A stretch of DNA of 64,000 nt from CAVQAH01 sp963784195 (lineage in GTDB: Bacteria > Acidobacteriota > Vicinamibacteria > Vicinamibacterales > 2-12-FULL-66-21). Shown here in pieces: positions 1-9,131 of the stretch. The translations under genes and the position numbers were made by a program. The stretch lies in contig CAWARA010000013.1 in NCBI GenBank assembly GCA_963784195.1, forward strand, positions 361,968 through 425,967, read 5' to 3'. The notes below the pieces were generated by a model, which had not been told where the DNA came from, searched no databases, and was given only the letters and a program-made list of their open reading frames with translations. The stretch's first letter is position 1, and each line of letters begins with the position of its first letter.

Positions 1-280
1 ACTGCTTCAGAGCTTCGCGCAGTCGAACCCGCAACTACGTCGGCAGGGTGGGTACGGCCGCGCAAACATCGGCGGCCGTCAGGGTCTGACAACCACGCTC
101 AGCAACGTGTCGGAAGTCACTGGCGAAAGCGAAGCTGTCAACGTGTCCACGACCCAGCTGCGCGACGGCAGCGTCCTGTTCGTGATTGGCGTGGCGCCGG
201 CAGATGAAGCGCGCCTGTACCTCAACACCTTCAGCCGTGTGCGCCAGGGGCTGCAGATCAGCGACAGCTCCCAACGTTAA
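1..280 (+). CDS. C-terminal end of M48-family metallopeptidase (partial)
   Basis: The frame is open from the window edge to TAA at 278-280, giving 92 residues. The stretch with GRANIGGRQGLTTTLSNVSE, followed by VSTTQLRDGSVLFVIGVAP and a closing RVRQGLQISD, matches my memory of the C-terminal extension of Acidobacteriota M48 (HExxH) metallopeptidases. That extension lies after the catalytic domain and is thought to sit in the periplasm. The catalytic HExxH is outside the window, so the family call rests on the tail alone. The gene converges on the sigma factor, with a heptad-repeat hairpin between them. Confidence 0.55.
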   Translation, partial: LLQSFAQSNPQLRRQGGYGRANIGGRQGLTTTLSNVSEVTGESEAVNVSTTQLRDGSVLFVIGVAPADEARLYLNTFSRVRQGLQISDSSQR

Positions 281-410
281 TCGGAAATCGGAAATCGGAA
301 ATCGGAAATCGGGAATCGGGATGGGAATCGGCAGGCCGCGTATGTCGGCTTTTCCGATTGCCTCGATTTCCGATTTCCGATCTCCGATTTCCGATTTCCG
401 ATTTCCGACC
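281..410. repeat. TCGGAAA heptad palindrome between convergent genes
   Basis: The left arm (281-332) is a run of TCGGAAA units that decays to TCGGGAA. The right arm (355-408) is the reverse complement, TTTCCGA units. The arms pair into a long imperfect hairpin in either direction. It starts immediately after the upstream stop codon and ends 6 nt before the end of the convergent sigma gene, so a bidirectional terminator role is plausible. That role is inferred. There is no clear U-tract. Confidence 0.8.
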
Positions 411-414
411 CCCG

Positions 415-2215
415 TCAGGCCGCCTGTCCGCGGCCTGCCCGCATCTTCGCCACCGCTTTCGCTTCGATCTGACGGACTCGCTCTCGTGTGATCGCGAGCC
501 GTCGTCCTACTTCTTCAAGCGTGTGCGCGCGGTCCGTGCCCAGACCGTAGCGTAGCCGCATCACCTCGCGCTCGCGATCGCTCAGCGGAGACATCGCCCG
601 TTCCACCTCGTCGGCGAGCTGGCCGCGGATGGCCGCGTCCTCGGGCGACTCGGCGTCCTGATCCGCCAGCAGATCGCTGAGGTGAGTTTCACCCTCGGTC
701 CCGATTGGGGTTTCGAGTGACGTTGGCACCCGGGCAGCTTCGATCAGGAGCTCCACTTTTCCAACCGGAAGATTCAGCCGGATGGCGAGCTCGCCGGGCG
801 TCGGATCGCGTCCCAGGTCGCTCGCGAGCGCCCGCCGCTGGTGCATGAGGCGATTGAGCGAATCGAAGACGTGCACCGGGAGGCGTATCGTCCGGCCGTA
901 GTCCGCGATCCCGCGCGTGATCGACTGCCGGATCCACCACGTGGCGTACGTCGAAAACTTGAACCCCCGGCGGAACTGGAAGCGGTCGACCGCTTTCATC
1001 AGGCCGATATTGCCCTCCTGAATCAGATCGAGGAGGGACAGGCCCCGGTTCGCATAGCGCTTGGCGATCGAGACGACCAGGCGAAGGTTCGCCTCGAGCA
1101 GCTCGCGCTTTGCGGCGAGAACCGCATCCTCACGCTCCTGGACGCGTTCAAAAGCCTGACGGAAGCGGCGGCGGGGCAGGCCGGTACGGCGCTCGAGGAC
1201 GTGACGCTCCTGCTGACGCTGCGGCGCGGGCAGATGCTCGAGGTCGCCAAACAGCCTTGTCCACGGCCCGCAGCTCCGTCACGATGTCGTCGACGAGCGA
1301 GGGACGAATCGGAAGGGTGGCGAGCGTGGTGCCGATCACTTCCGCCGCGCGCGCGATCTTCTTCCGGTGACCGGCTCGCGACGCCATCGTCGCGCGAGGA
1401 TCCTCACATTTCCTGCGCCAGCGGTCGACGCCCTGCAGTTCACGCGCGACGTGGTCGAAAGCATCGAGCACCGGGGTGACGTTCTCGGCGTTCAACTCGC
1501 CGCCATCAGGCAGCAGAATCAGCTCGGCGGCCGGGGCGTCGCCTCGCTTCACACGATCGGCCAGCCCGAGAAGCGTGCGCAACGCGCACGGCATCTCACT
1601 GAACGCGGACTGGAGCTCGCTGCGCGCGATCTCGATCCGCTGTCCGATCGCCTGTTCTTCGCTCGCTTTCAGCAGCCGCCGCCTGCCGACGTTCCGTAGG
1701 TAGACCCGCATGAGGTCCAGATCCTCATGCGACATGTCCGGCGATCGCTCTTCCGGATCGCCGGCGGCCTCATCGTATTCCTCGTGCCCGACCGGATCCC
1801 GGCGGAACGCCTCCGGTTCCTCTTCCTCGAGCAACCGGCCGGGTGGTTGCTCCACAGACGTCCCGGGCTCGTCGGACTCGTCGATCGGGACCAATCCGAA
1901 TTCGTGCGCGCGCTCGCGCCAGTCGAGCACGTGGGCGTTTCGAGCCGGCTCGCGCCAATCGATCAGTGATCCGCTTGGTTGCCGGCCGCCGGCGGCCGGC
2001 GCTTCCGCCGAAGGGGGCGGCTCGTTGCCACGAGCACGATCCGCGGCCCGTCGTGGATGAGGTCCGCGAGGTTTCGCGCTCCGTGGTCGTGGCGCGACAG
2101 CGGTGACGCCCGATGGATGAGATGCGCGACCCGATTGGGTCGAGCGTTGGGCGCGTTGATCGGCGGGTCTGCTCCGAGATCCGCGCTGACCGTCTTGAAG
2201 TTGTCGCCGCGGCAT
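415..2215 (-). CDS. RNA polymerase sigma-70 factor, RpoD/SigA type, with frameshift
   Basis: This is a primary-type sigma factor that directs core RNA polymerase to -10/-35 promoters. In order it shows an acidic N-terminal region, region 1.2 (DLDLMRVYLRNVGRRRLL, about residue 162), a non-conserved linker, region 2 (RLVVSIAKRYANRGLSLLDL, then LIQEGNIGLMKAVDRF) and region 4 with the HTH (EEVGRRLAITRERVRQIEAKA). The coding frame changes near 1257. Upstream it reads ...ELRAVDK; one base later it continues LFGDLEHL into region 2. An extra G in the short G run there explains this. The repaired length is about 600 residues. The start is uncertain: codons from 2215 to about 1980 look poorly sigma-like, so a more internal start or a second indel is possible. 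RpoD versus a group-2 paralogue cannot be decided. Confidence 0.85.
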
Positions 2216-2387
2216 ACGCCTCCTTCATGCAAGGCAACTGCCCTTTGCGACGCTCCGCCAACGCAGCAGTGTCGCGTCGGTCGGTGATGGTGTCAGCGAC
2301 GACGGCGACGAGAATGGCGACGGTTGTGAAGCTTCGGCGAAGTGCGAGACGAGGCGTGACGGCAGACGGGCAATCGGGCCGGCTGGC

Positions 2388-2609
2388 TCAGGAGTTCTTC
2401 TCTTCTTCTGAAGTTTCATCGATCTGCCATTCGGCAAGCGGCTGCGGACCGGGACGAATGTGCGCGATGTCGGGATCGATCCCGTCGGCCGGGCGCTGGT
2501 CTCCTTGCCGGGTTCGTTCTGCCCTCCGGGCCTGTTTCGTTTTCTGCTTTTCGAGCCGGGCTTTTTCCCGCTCGCGCTTCATCAAAGTAGGCCGGGATCG
2601 ATTCGCCAT
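2388..2609 (-). CDS. Small basic conserved hypothetical protein
   Basis: A 73-residue protein. It has a very basic, probably helical N-terminal half (MANRSRPTLMKREREKARLE, then KQKTKQARRAERT) and an acidic C-terminal half ending in DIAHIRPGPQP and EWQIDETSEEEKNS. The start at 2609 is chosen because GGGGAGG lies 8 nt upstream; an ATG 13 codons earlier has no such site and falls near the upstream repeat. I recall similar short proteins in Acidobacteriota and Deltaproteobacteria but know of no function. The charge pattern suggests binding to nucleic acid or ribosome, which is inference only. Confidence 0.7.
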   Translation of the reverse strand: MANRSRPTLMKREREKARLEKQKTKQARRAERTRQGDQRPADGIDPDIAHIRPGPQPLAEWQIDETSEEEKNS

Positions 2610-2637
2610 AATCAGTGCCTCCCCGTTCAAGGGTCCG

Positions 2638-2700
2638 GCCTTCGACAAGCTCAGGCCGACCCTGAGCGAAGTCGAAGGGTCGCGGGCCTCCGGCCGACTT
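2638..2700. repeat. Palindromic repeat containing TTCGACAAGCTCAGG
   Basis: CTTCGACAAGCTCAGG is followed after a few bases by CCCTGAGCGAAGTCGAAGG, an imperfect inverted repeat. It then runs into a GC-rich second dyad (GGCCTCCGGCC). I recognise this word pair as a dispersed extragenic palindrome found in many unrelated genomes. It sits between the methyltransferase and the small basic protein gene, which are read in the same direction, and could attenuate read-through. Confidence 0.65.
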
Positions 2701-2789
2701 CGCCGAAACCCGTATGTCTACATAGTTTACCCGCTGCGGCGCCCCGTGCGGGCGCCCGAATGAAATAATCGGCAGAACGCGCCGAACTT

Positions 2790-3614
2790 TCAGCGATTCG
2801 TGCGTCGGGCGTTGAACTTTTCCTGGCGCCCCTCGGCCTTGACCAGCCCGTCGATGAGGTCGCCGGTGACACGCCCGCTATACGCGCGCGGACCGATCGT
2901 AAACGTCAGGTCCGATCCGACAATACTTCCGCTGTCGATGGTCCGGGTTTCTCCGCCTGACTCGATCGTTCCGGTGACCTTCTGGAAGTCCTGCTCCAGC
3001 GTCAACCGCCCCTCGGGCATCGTCCAGGTGCCGGCAACCTTGGCGGGGATGATGTACAGCATCGCCTCGCACCAGCTGCGGCAGTCGCCCTCGAGGCGCA
3101 CCGTTTCCACGGCATCCCATCCGGCGATCGCGAACGTGTTGGCGACAACGCGCGTCCCGGGTTTGAGGTCGAGGAACTTCGGCGTCAGCTTCCGAAGGTT
3201 CTCGGGCAGGAGGAACAGCGCGAGCACCGTGGCCTGCGAGATGTCCGCTTCGTACATGTCTCCCTGCACGAAGGTGGCACGATCGCCGACACCCTCGGCC
3301 GCCGCCGTGCGTTTCGAGAGTTCCACGAGATCCGGGTTGTATTCGACGCCGAGGCCGCGGGCGCCGCGCTTGGCTGCCGCGATCACGTTGCGGCCATCAC
3401 CCGAACCCAGGTCGACCACGAGATCTTGGGTCGTCACCTTGGCCAGATCGAGCATGCGCTCGACCATTTCCGGCGGCGAGGGGACCCAGACAACGTCTTT
3501 TCCGGCTTGGCCCACGGTGGGCTTGTAGTCCGGCGTCGACTGGGCGGTAGCAGCGCTGGTCCACACGAGGACGAGGACTACGGCTGAGATGACGGACAGA
3601 AGTCGGGAGGTCAT
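2790..3614 (-). CDS. Exported class I SAM-dependent methyltransferase
   Basis: A 274-residue protein with an N-terminal signal sequence (MTSRLLSVISAVVLVLVW, cleavage likely near TAQS). It then has a Rossmann methyltransferase fold: motif I VVDLGSGDGRNVIAAAKRG, followed by the acidic residue of GVEYNP and motif VQGDMYE. The C-terminal ~90 residues (from about GTWTMPEGRLTLEQDF) look like a separate small beta domain. The methyl acceptor is unknown. A secreted methyltransferase is unusual, although Acidobacteriota encode several with this layout. A TATCAT box 6 nt upstream of the ATG suggests a leaderless transcript. The gene is divergent from the haem A synthase. Confidence 0.8.
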   Translation of the reverse strand: MTSRLLSVISAVVLVLVWTSAATAQSTPDYKPTVGQAGKDVVWVPSPPEMVERMLDLAKVTTQDLVVDLGSGDGRNVIAAAKRGARGLGVEYNPDLVELSKRTAAAEGVGDRATFVQGDMYEADISQATVLALFLLPENLRKLTPKFLDLKPGTRVVANTFAIAGWDAVETVRLEGDCRSWCEAMLYIIPAKVAGTWTMPEGRLTLEQDFQKVTGTIESGGETRTIDSGSIVGSDLTFTIGPRAYSGRVTGDLIDGLVKAEGRQEKFNARRTNR

Positions 3615-3620
3615 CCGGGC

Positions 3621-3626
3621 ATGATA
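3621..3626 (-). promoter_or_regulatory. Putative -10 box (TATCAT) of the methyltransferase gene
   Basis: On the minus strand TATCAT ends 6 nt before the ATG at 3614, which would place transcription start at or next to the start codon. No Shine-Dalgarno sequence fits in the gap. No clear -35 was identified. Confidence 0.4.
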
Positions 3627-3677
3627 ACTGGAACCCGCGAGAGGGCGCCAGACGCGACGCGGCCTGCGGTCGCGGAC

Positions 3678-3683
3678 TATGAT
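3678..3683 (+). promoter_or_regulatory. Putative -10 box (TATGAT) of the haem A synthase gene
   Basis: TATGAT ends 9 nt before ATG 3693. This arrangement favours 3693 over the in-frame ATG at 3687 and again suggests a transcript with little or no leader. Confidence 0.35.
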
Positions 3684-3692
3684 CTGATGAGC

Positions 3693-4619
3693 ATGACGCG
3701 TCTGGCGCGGTTCGCCTGGGCAGTTCTCGCCTACAACGTTGCGGTGATTCTGTGGGGCGCCTACGTCCGCGCGACCGGTTCCGGCGCGGGCTGCGGGAGC
3801 CACTGGCCGCTCTGCAATGGGGAGGTCCTGCCGCGCTCGCCTGACGTCGCGATGGTGATCGAGTTCTCGCATCGCATCACGAGCGGGATCGCATTGCTCG
3901 CGGTTGTCGCACTGGCGATCTGGATCCGCCGCACGTGCCCGCAGGGTCATCCGGCACGCCTGGGCGGTGCGCTGTCGGTGTTCTTCATGTTGACCGAAGC
4001 GGCCGTCGGCGCGGGGCTGGTGCTCTTTCAGCTGGTCGCCGACAACGCGACGCTGGCGCGCGCGATGTTCATGGCGGTTCACCTGCTGAACACGTTCGTG
4101 CTGCTTGCGTGCATCACGCTGACGGCCTGGTGGTTGTCCGGCGGGCAGGCGCTCAGTTTCCGGGACCGCTCGCCGGTCGCGTGGCGCGTGCTTGCCGGCT
4201 GCGCCGCCTTGATGTTGGTGAGCACCAGCGGCGCTGTTGCGGCGCTTGGGGACACGCTCTTTCCGTCCGGCACGCTGGCTCAGGGGCTGGCGGCTGACCT
4301 TTCGACCTCGTCGCACGTGCTCATTCGGCTGCGCGTGCTGCATCCCGTGCTCGCTGTGGGCGGTGCCCTGGCGCTTCTCTGGATCGCGCCACGTCTGTCG
4401 CAGATCGCGGGGCCGGCTGGTGGCCGCTTCGCCAGCGCCGTGTCGGGGCTGGTGATGTTTCAGCTGGCGCTCGGCGTGCTCAATCTGTTCCTGCTCGCCC
4501 CTGTCTGGCTTCAGCTCGTTCATTTGCTCGTCGCCGACGCGATCTGGATCGCGTTCATCCTGCTCGGTGCCGCAGCCCTCGGGACCCCTCAGACAGCTCG
4601 CGCAGCACGCGCGGCGTAA
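3693..4619 (+). CDS. ctaA: COX15/CtaA-type haem A synthase
   Basis: An integral membrane protein of about 308 residues with eight predicted membrane helices. It would hydroxylate and oxidise haem O to haem A for aa3-type cytochrome oxidases. The first half contains WGAYVRATGSGAGCGSHWPL with the CxxxxxxxC-like pair (CGSHWPLC) and EFSHRITSG with a haem-ligand His. Further His residues are seen in MAVHLLNTF, RVLHPVL and QLVHLLVADA, matching the two-fold repeated His pattern of the family. No ctaB or oxidase subunit gene is adjacent. The start is set by a TATGAT box just upstream. Alternative in-frame starts lie at 3687 and 3621, but 3621 would leave only 6 bp to the divergent gene. Confidence 0.9.
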   Translation: MTRLARFAWAVLAYNVAVILWGAYVRATGSGAGCGSHWPLCNGEVLPRSPDVAMVIEFSHRITSGIALLAVVALAIWIRRTCPQGHPARLGGALSVFFMLTEAAVGAGLVLFQLVADNATLARAMFMAVHLLNTFVLLACITLTAWWLSGGQALSFRDRSPVAWRVLAGCAALMLVSTSGAVAALGDTLFPSGTLAQGLAADLSTSSHVLIRLRVLHPVLAVGGALALLWIAPRLSQIAGPAGGRFASAVSGLVMFQLALGVLNLFLLAPVWLQLVHLLVADAIWIAFILLGAAALGTPQTARAARAA

Positions 4620-4624
4620 GGGTC

Positions 4625-4960
4625 TCGACAGCACAGGATCACGAGTCAGTCCTTTCACTGTCACGAAGAGCTCTCGCAGAGCCCGCAGAGAGCAGAGTTC
4701 GCAGGGGGCTTTGCTGAAGCGAGAGCTGGTGGAGCAATCCAGGGCTGCCGAAAAACGGCAGCCTGGCGAAGCCAGGCTGGGTGAGATGCGAGTGATCACC
4801 AGTCAGAACGCCATTTGTTGGTCGCCGGGCGCTCTGATTGGTGATCACTCGCATCTCACCCCGCGCCTGCGGCGCGGCCGTTTTGGCACCGTTCATCGAT
4901 TGGCAAATACTCTGCGAGCCCTGCCCTCGGCGTCCTCTGCGAGAGCTCTTAGACGAGCAG
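4625..4960. repeat. Composite nested palindrome, no gene
   Basis: This fills the 390-nt gap between the haem A synthase and M28 peptidase genes. An outer pair is made of GAGCTCTCGCAGAGCCCGC-like and CTCTGCGAGAGCTC words (4667-4700 and 4908-4952). A middle dyad is CTGCCGaaaaaCGGCAG (4745-4761). The innermost arms, GGGTGAGATGCGAGTGATCA (4780-4799) and TGATCACTCGCATCTCACCC (4842-4861), are perfectly complementary for 20 nt or slightly more. No coding sequence is supported. Confidence 0.8.
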
Positions 4961-5015
4961 ATCCCGCCTCGACCTGAGAATTCGCGCAGTGTAGACTTTC
5001 GGCGGGAGGATGTCC

Positions 5016-6266
5016 GTGAGGTCTACGTTTCTATCGTTTGTTCTCGTCGCCTCGTCGGCGGCGTTCGTGATGGGGCAGCAACCGGCGCAACCGGCGCAGC
5101 CTGCCCAACCGGCCCCCGAGGATCCGATTCGCACCATCGTCGGGCGTCTCGAGCTCGAAAAATACAAGGCCACCATCAAAGGGCTCACGCAGTTTGGCGA
5201 TCGCCGGCAGGGAACCGCGCGCAACCGGGCGGCGATTGACTGGATCGAAGCGCAGCTGAAAAGTTACGGCTGCACGAACACCGAGCGCATCAAGTATGAA
5301 TATGCGCCGGCGCCGCGGACGGGAACTGGCGGTGGCGGCGGCACTGGTGAGGGCGCCGGCGGTCAGCGCGGTGCGGGCGCTGGGCGCGGGGGCGGTCGAG
5401 GGGCCGGCACACCTCAGAAGGGCTTCCGCGGACCGACGGGCGTCAACAACGATCCGATGAAGCAACCCAACGAGAAGCTCCGCGAGTTGAACACGCCGCC
5501 GAGTGAGCCGGGACCGCGCGAGGAGGTGTACTGCACGAAGATCGGCACGTCACGCCCGGGCGAGATGTACATCATCGGCGCGCACATGGACGGCATCGGC
5601 TACGGTGAAGCGGCCAACGACGACGGCTCGGGAACGGCGATTGTCATGGAGCTGGCGCGCATCCTTCACTCGCCGGACGTGCAGACCGACGTGTCGATCC
5701 GCTTCATCCTCTGGAACAACGAGGAGAGCGGGCTGAACGGCAGCCGCGCGTATGTCGACCAGCGGCGCGAGCTGCAGGGAAAGGAAGACCCTGCCGCCTC
5801 CGGCCGCTATCCCGAACCGAAATGGCTCGGGATGATCCAGCACGACATGATGATGTTCGACCACGGCATGCCGCGCGCGGACGGAACGGTCAGTCCCGAA
5901 CAGCGGCCGGAGGCTGACGTGAACATCGAGTTCGCCGGCAACTCGAAGATGTCCCCGGAATCCCAGACGCTGGCGTGGGCGTTCCGCGCAGCGAACGAAC
6001 GCTACGCCACCGACTATCCTGCGGCGGTCGGCAACCGCATGCAGAGTACCGACTCGGTTCCGTTCCAGGATTACGTCGCGGCCATCAGCCTGCGCGAGAA
6101 CGAACGGGGCGCGCACATCGGCACCGGGTGGGATCCGCACTGGCACCAGCCCACCGATGTCTTCACGACGTTCAGCGACAAGGATTTCCGGCTGGGACTG
6201 AATGCCGCGCAGACGACGCTGGCGGCGGTCGGTCAACTGTCAGGCGCGAAACTGATCAAGCCTTGA
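5016..6266 (+). CDS. Secreted M28-family zinc aminopeptidase
   Basis: A signal peptide (about 20 residues, ending MGQQ) is followed by a PAQ-rich linker and an M28 catalytic domain. Putative zinc ligands and catalytic residues are His in GAHMDGIGYGE, Asp in NDDGSGT, the Glu pair in NNEESGLNG, Asp in IQHDMMMFDHG and His in DPHWHQPTD. Such enzymes remove N-terminal residues from peptides in the periplasm or outside the cell. A Gly/Arg-rich insert (codons at about 5325-5420) interrupts the domain before the first zinc ligand. GTG 5016 is preferred because GGGAGG lies 6 nt upstream; ATG 5010 overlaps that site. The length of about 416 residues is normal apart from the insert. Confidence 0.85.
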   Translation: MRSTFLSFVLVASSAAFVMGQQPAQPAQPAQPAPEDPIRTIVGRLELEKYKATIKGLTQFGDRRQGTARNRAAIDWIEAQLKSYGCTNTERIKYEYAPAPRTGTGGGGGTGEGAGGQRGAGAGRGGGRGAGTPQKGFRGPTGVNNDPMKQPNEKLRELNTPPSEPGPREEVYCTKIGTSRPGEMYIIGAHMDGIGYGEAANDDGSGTAIVMELARILHSPDVQTDVSIRFILWNNEESGLNGSRAYVDQRRELQGKEDPAASGRYPEPKWLGMIQHDMMMFDHGMPRADGTVSPEQRPEADVNIEFAGNSKMSPESQTLAWAFRAANERYATDYPAAVGNRMQSTDSVPFQDYVAAISLRENERGAHIGTGWDPHWHQPTDVFTTFSDKDFRLGLNAAQTTLAAVGQLSGAKLIKP

Positions 6267-6417
6267 AGGCGATCAGCGCGAGCAACACCGCAGCGTAGGA
6301 CGAGGCGAAGTAGGACGCCAGGATCAACACGCGGCCTGACATCGGGAGCACGCGCCAGGCAGCGACGGGATGGCTGCACCAGGCCAGCCAGCGTCCGATC
6401 ACCAGTTCGACGGGCAT
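6256..6417 (-). CDS. Small membrane protein, hypothetical
   Basis: A 53-residue frame opening with MPVELVIGRWLAWCSHPVAAW. It has an amphipathic first half and one clear membrane helix at the C-terminus (VLILASYFASSYAAVLLALIAF). The last codons overlap the end of the convergent M28 gene by 11 nt. I recall comparable ~55-residue proteins with a GRxLAWCxHPVAAWR pattern in Acidobacteriota, but have no function to offer. A longer in-frame start exists at 6546, but the extra residues are not membrane-like. Confidence 0.5.
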   Translation of the reverse strand: MPVELVIGRWLAWCSHPVAAWRVLPMSGRVLILASYFASSYAAVLLALIAFKA

Positions 6418-6665
6418 TGAGCCTGTCGTGGCAAGAAAAACGCCAGGGCAGGCCACAGCGGTTTGCGAGAAAAGCTCAAAATATCGAGCAAAAACGCCAG
6501 TTTCAAGGCCGGTTCCGCGAACTAATGTCTCCTTCGTGGGTGACAAACTCGCGGGGATTCCGGCTCGTCTGCGACCCGTCCGAGGTCTTCAACGGTTCGC
6601 GGCGTGCAACGACGGACTGGCACTGATTCGTGTACGCTGACGCGCAATTCGCGGTAATCAACACC

Positions 6666-9131
6666 ATGCTTCAAGATCTGCGTTACGCGTGCCGGGCTTT
6701 CATGGCGACACCGGGGTTCACGGTGGCGGCTATCCTCTCGCTGGCGATCGGCGTCGGTGCCAACACCGCAATCTTCAGCGTGGCCAGCGCCCTCCTGCTG
6801 CGGCCGATGCCGTATCAGGACGCCGATCGGCTGGCGATCCTGTGGAACCGCTCGCCCGGCCTGGGCATCACCGAAGACTGGTTCTCGACCGCACAGTACT
6901 TCGATATCAAGAACACGCATCAGGGGTTCGAGCAGGTCGCGATCGCGATCGGCGGGAACTACAACCTGACGGGCGACGGCGAGCCGGAGCGGATCGGCAC
7001 GATTCGGGTCTCGTCGAACCTTCTGCCGATGCTCGGCGTTCGCGCATTGCACGGGACGCTGTTCGATGCGGCCGACGATCTGCCGGGTCGCACGGGCAAG
7101 GCCGTCCTGGGTTACGGCACGTGGATGCGGCGGTACGGCGGCAATCCGTCGGTCATAGGCCGTTCGATCACCCTCAATGGGCAGCCGTTCGAAATCGTGG
7201 GCGTGCTGCCCGCCTCGTTCACGCTGCCGCGCGAGACAATGCCGACGCTCGGCGGCGCCGAGCAGGCCGAGATCGTGATTCCGCTGCCGCTCGCCGCGGA
7301 CGCTGCCAGGATCCGCAATCGCGAGGACTACAACATCCTCGGCAAACTGAAGGCTGGTGTCCCGGTCGATCAGGCACAACGCGAGATGGATGCGCTGACC
7401 GCCCGCCTCCGGCAGGAGCATCCTGATTTCTATCCCGCCAACGGCGGGCTGACGTTCTCCATCGTTCCGCTTCAGGAGTACGTCGTCGGCGGAGTCAGGC
7501 GTTCCCTGCTCGTGCTCGTGGGCGCCGTGGGGTTCGTGCTCCTGATCGCCTGCGCCAACGTCGCCAACCTGCTGCTGTCGCGCGCGCTGGCCCGCCAGCG
7601 CGAGGTCGCCGTGCGGGCCGCGCTGGGCGCGACACGCATGCGCATCGTTCGTCAGCTGCTCACCGAGAGCGTGTTGCTGGCGATCACTGGAGGCGCATTC
7701 GGCCTGGTTCTCGCGATCTGGAGCCTCCACGGCATCCGGGCGCTCGGATCGGCCAGCGTTCCACGGCTGGACGAGATCGGCATCAACTGGCAGGTGCTGC
7801 TGTTCACCTGCGTGGTGTCGATCATTTCGGGTGTCCTGTTCGGCCTGGCGCCAGCCATGCGCCTGACCGGACTGGATCTGCACGGCAATCTGAAAGATGC
7901 CAGCCGTGGCGCGTCGGGAACGAGCGCGGTCTGGGGACGCGGCCGGAACGTCCGCCGAATCCTCGTGGTCGCCGAGCTGGCGTTGTCGGTGATGCTGCTG
8001 ATAGGTGCCGGACTTCTGGTCCGCAGCTTCATCAGGCTCCAGCAGGTTCCCCCCGGCTTCAACCCTGACAACGTGCTGACGCTCGAGTTGACGATGACGG
8101 GGCGGAAGTATGCCGAACAGGGCGTCGCGCTCGAGACCTACCGCCTGCTCTGGCAGCGCCTCGAGCAGCTTCCCGGGGCCGTCGCCGCCGGCGGTGTCAC
8201 CGCCCTGCCGCTCAGCCAGATGATGGCGTGGGGCCCGATCACCGTCGAGGGGAGGGTCCCGTCCGCGGGCGAAAAGTTCATCAACGTGGACATCCGGACC
8301 GCCGCCGGGAATTACTTCGAAGCGATGGAGATCCCGCTCAAGCAGGGGCGTCTCTTCGACGAGCACGACGTGCGCACGAACCCGCGCGTGGTGGTCATCG
8401 ACGAGCACATGGCCGCGCAGCTGTGGCCTGGCCAGGATCCCCTTGGCAAGCGGATCCGGACGGGCGGCTTCGACGCGACGGCAGACACGCCCTGGATGAC
8501 GGTGGTCGGCGTCGTCGGCCGTGTGAAGCAGGATTCGCTCGACTCCGATCCGCGCATGGCGATGTATTTCGCGCATACGCAGACGCAGTCCCGCGGGCTG
8601 ACCGTCGTGATTCGCAGCGCCGCGGACGCAGCCGGCCTGACCGCAGCGGTGACCCGCGAGATCCGCGCGCTCGACCCCGATATGCCCCTTTACAACGTCA
8701 GGACGATGACGAACCGAGTCGACGAATCGCTGGCCCGGCGACGCTTTTCGATGCTGCTGCTGACGCTCTTCGCCTGCGTCGCACTTGGCCTCGCCGCAAT
8801 CGGCGTGTATGGAGTGATCGCGTATCTTGTCAGCCAGGGAACGCGCGAGGTTGGCATCCGGATGGCGCTGGGCGCCACGCCGAAGGAAATACTGATGCTA
8901 GTCGTGCGGCAGGGGATGACCGTCGCCTTCGTCGGGGTCGTTGCCGGGTTGGTCGGGGCGCTCCTGGCCACGCGTTTCATGACCAGCCTGCTTTTCGGTG
9001 TCAGCGCCACCGATCCCATGACGTTCCTGGGCATTGCCGTCGTGCTGTGCCTGACGGCATTGCTGGCAAGCTACGTCCCGGCCCGGCGGGCGGCCCGTAT
9101 CGATCCCATGGTCAGTCTTCGCAGCGAATGA
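6666..9131 (+). CDS. ADOP-type ABC transporter permease (MacB/FtsX family)
   Basis: A fused Acidobacterial duplicated-orphan-permease of about 821 residues. It begins MLQDLRYACRAFMATPGFTV, then a membrane helix (AILSLAIGVGANTAIFSV), a MacB-type periplasmic domain and an FtsX domain (ANVANLLLSRALARQREVAV with the typical RAALGATR). A second copy of the same pair ends GVSATDPMTFLGIAVV and ARIDPMVSLRSE. These proteins lack their own ATPase; the substrate is unknown. ATG 6666 is chosen because the family starts with MLxDLRYAxR; an upstream in-frame start at 6630 adds residues not seen in the family. The stop overlaps the next start (ATGA). Confidence 0.9.
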   Translation: MLQDLRYACRAFMATPGFTVAAILSLAIGVGANTAIFSVASALLLRPMPYQDADRLAILWNRSPGLGITEDWFSTAQYFDIKNTHQGFEQVAIAIGGNYNLTGDGEPERIGTIRVSSNLLPMLGVRALHGTLFDAADDLPGRTGKAVLGYGTWMRRYGGNPSVIGRSITLNGQPFEIVGVLPASFTLPRETMPTLGGAEQAEIVIPLPLAADAARIRNREDYNILGKLKAGVPVDQAQREMDALTARLRQEHPDFYPANGGLTFSIVPLQEYVVGGVRRSLLVLVGAVGFVLLIACANVANLLLSRALARQREVAVRAALGATRMRIVRQLLTESVLLAITGGAFGLVLAIWSLHGIRALGSASVPRLDEIGINWQVLLFTCVVSIISGVLFGLAPAMRLTGLDLHGNLKDASRGASGTSAVWGRGRNVRRILVVAELALSVMLLIGAGLLVRSFIRLQQVPPGFNPDNVLTLELTMTGRKYAEQGVALETYRLLWQRLEQLPGAVAAGGVTALPLSQMMAWGPITVEGRVPSAGEKFINVDIRTAAGNYFEAMEIPLKQGRLFDEHDVRTNPRVVVIDEHMAAQLWPGQDPLGKRIRTGGFDATADTPWMTVVGVVGRVKQDSLDSDPRMAMYFAHTQTQSRGLTVVIRSAADAAGLTAAVTREIRALDPDMPLYNVRTMTNRVDESLARRRFSMLLLTLFACVALGLAAIGVYGVIAYLVSQGTREVGIRMALGATPKEILMLVVRQGMTVAFVGVVAGLVGALLATRFMTSLLFGVSATDPMTFLGIAVVLCLTALLASYVPARRAARIDPMVSLRSE

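Noticed and set aside
3621..3692. N-terminal extension of the haem A synthase from ATG 3621
   Set aside because: It would leave 6 bp to the divergent methyltransferase start and the extra residues are not conserved-looking; the TATGAT box favours ATG 3693.
6418..6665. Possible gene in the gap between the small membrane protein and the ADOP permease
   Set aside because: Short frames here have no ribosome-binding site or motif. The only feature seen is a duplicated AAAAACGCCAG word near 6435 and 6493.
6522..8576. Long open frame (684 codons) on the minus strand
   Set aside because: It is antisense to the ADOP permease, whose plus-strand protein has clear family motifs. The minus-strand translation is His/Arg/Asp-rich with no domain, as expected for the mirror of a GC-rich gene.
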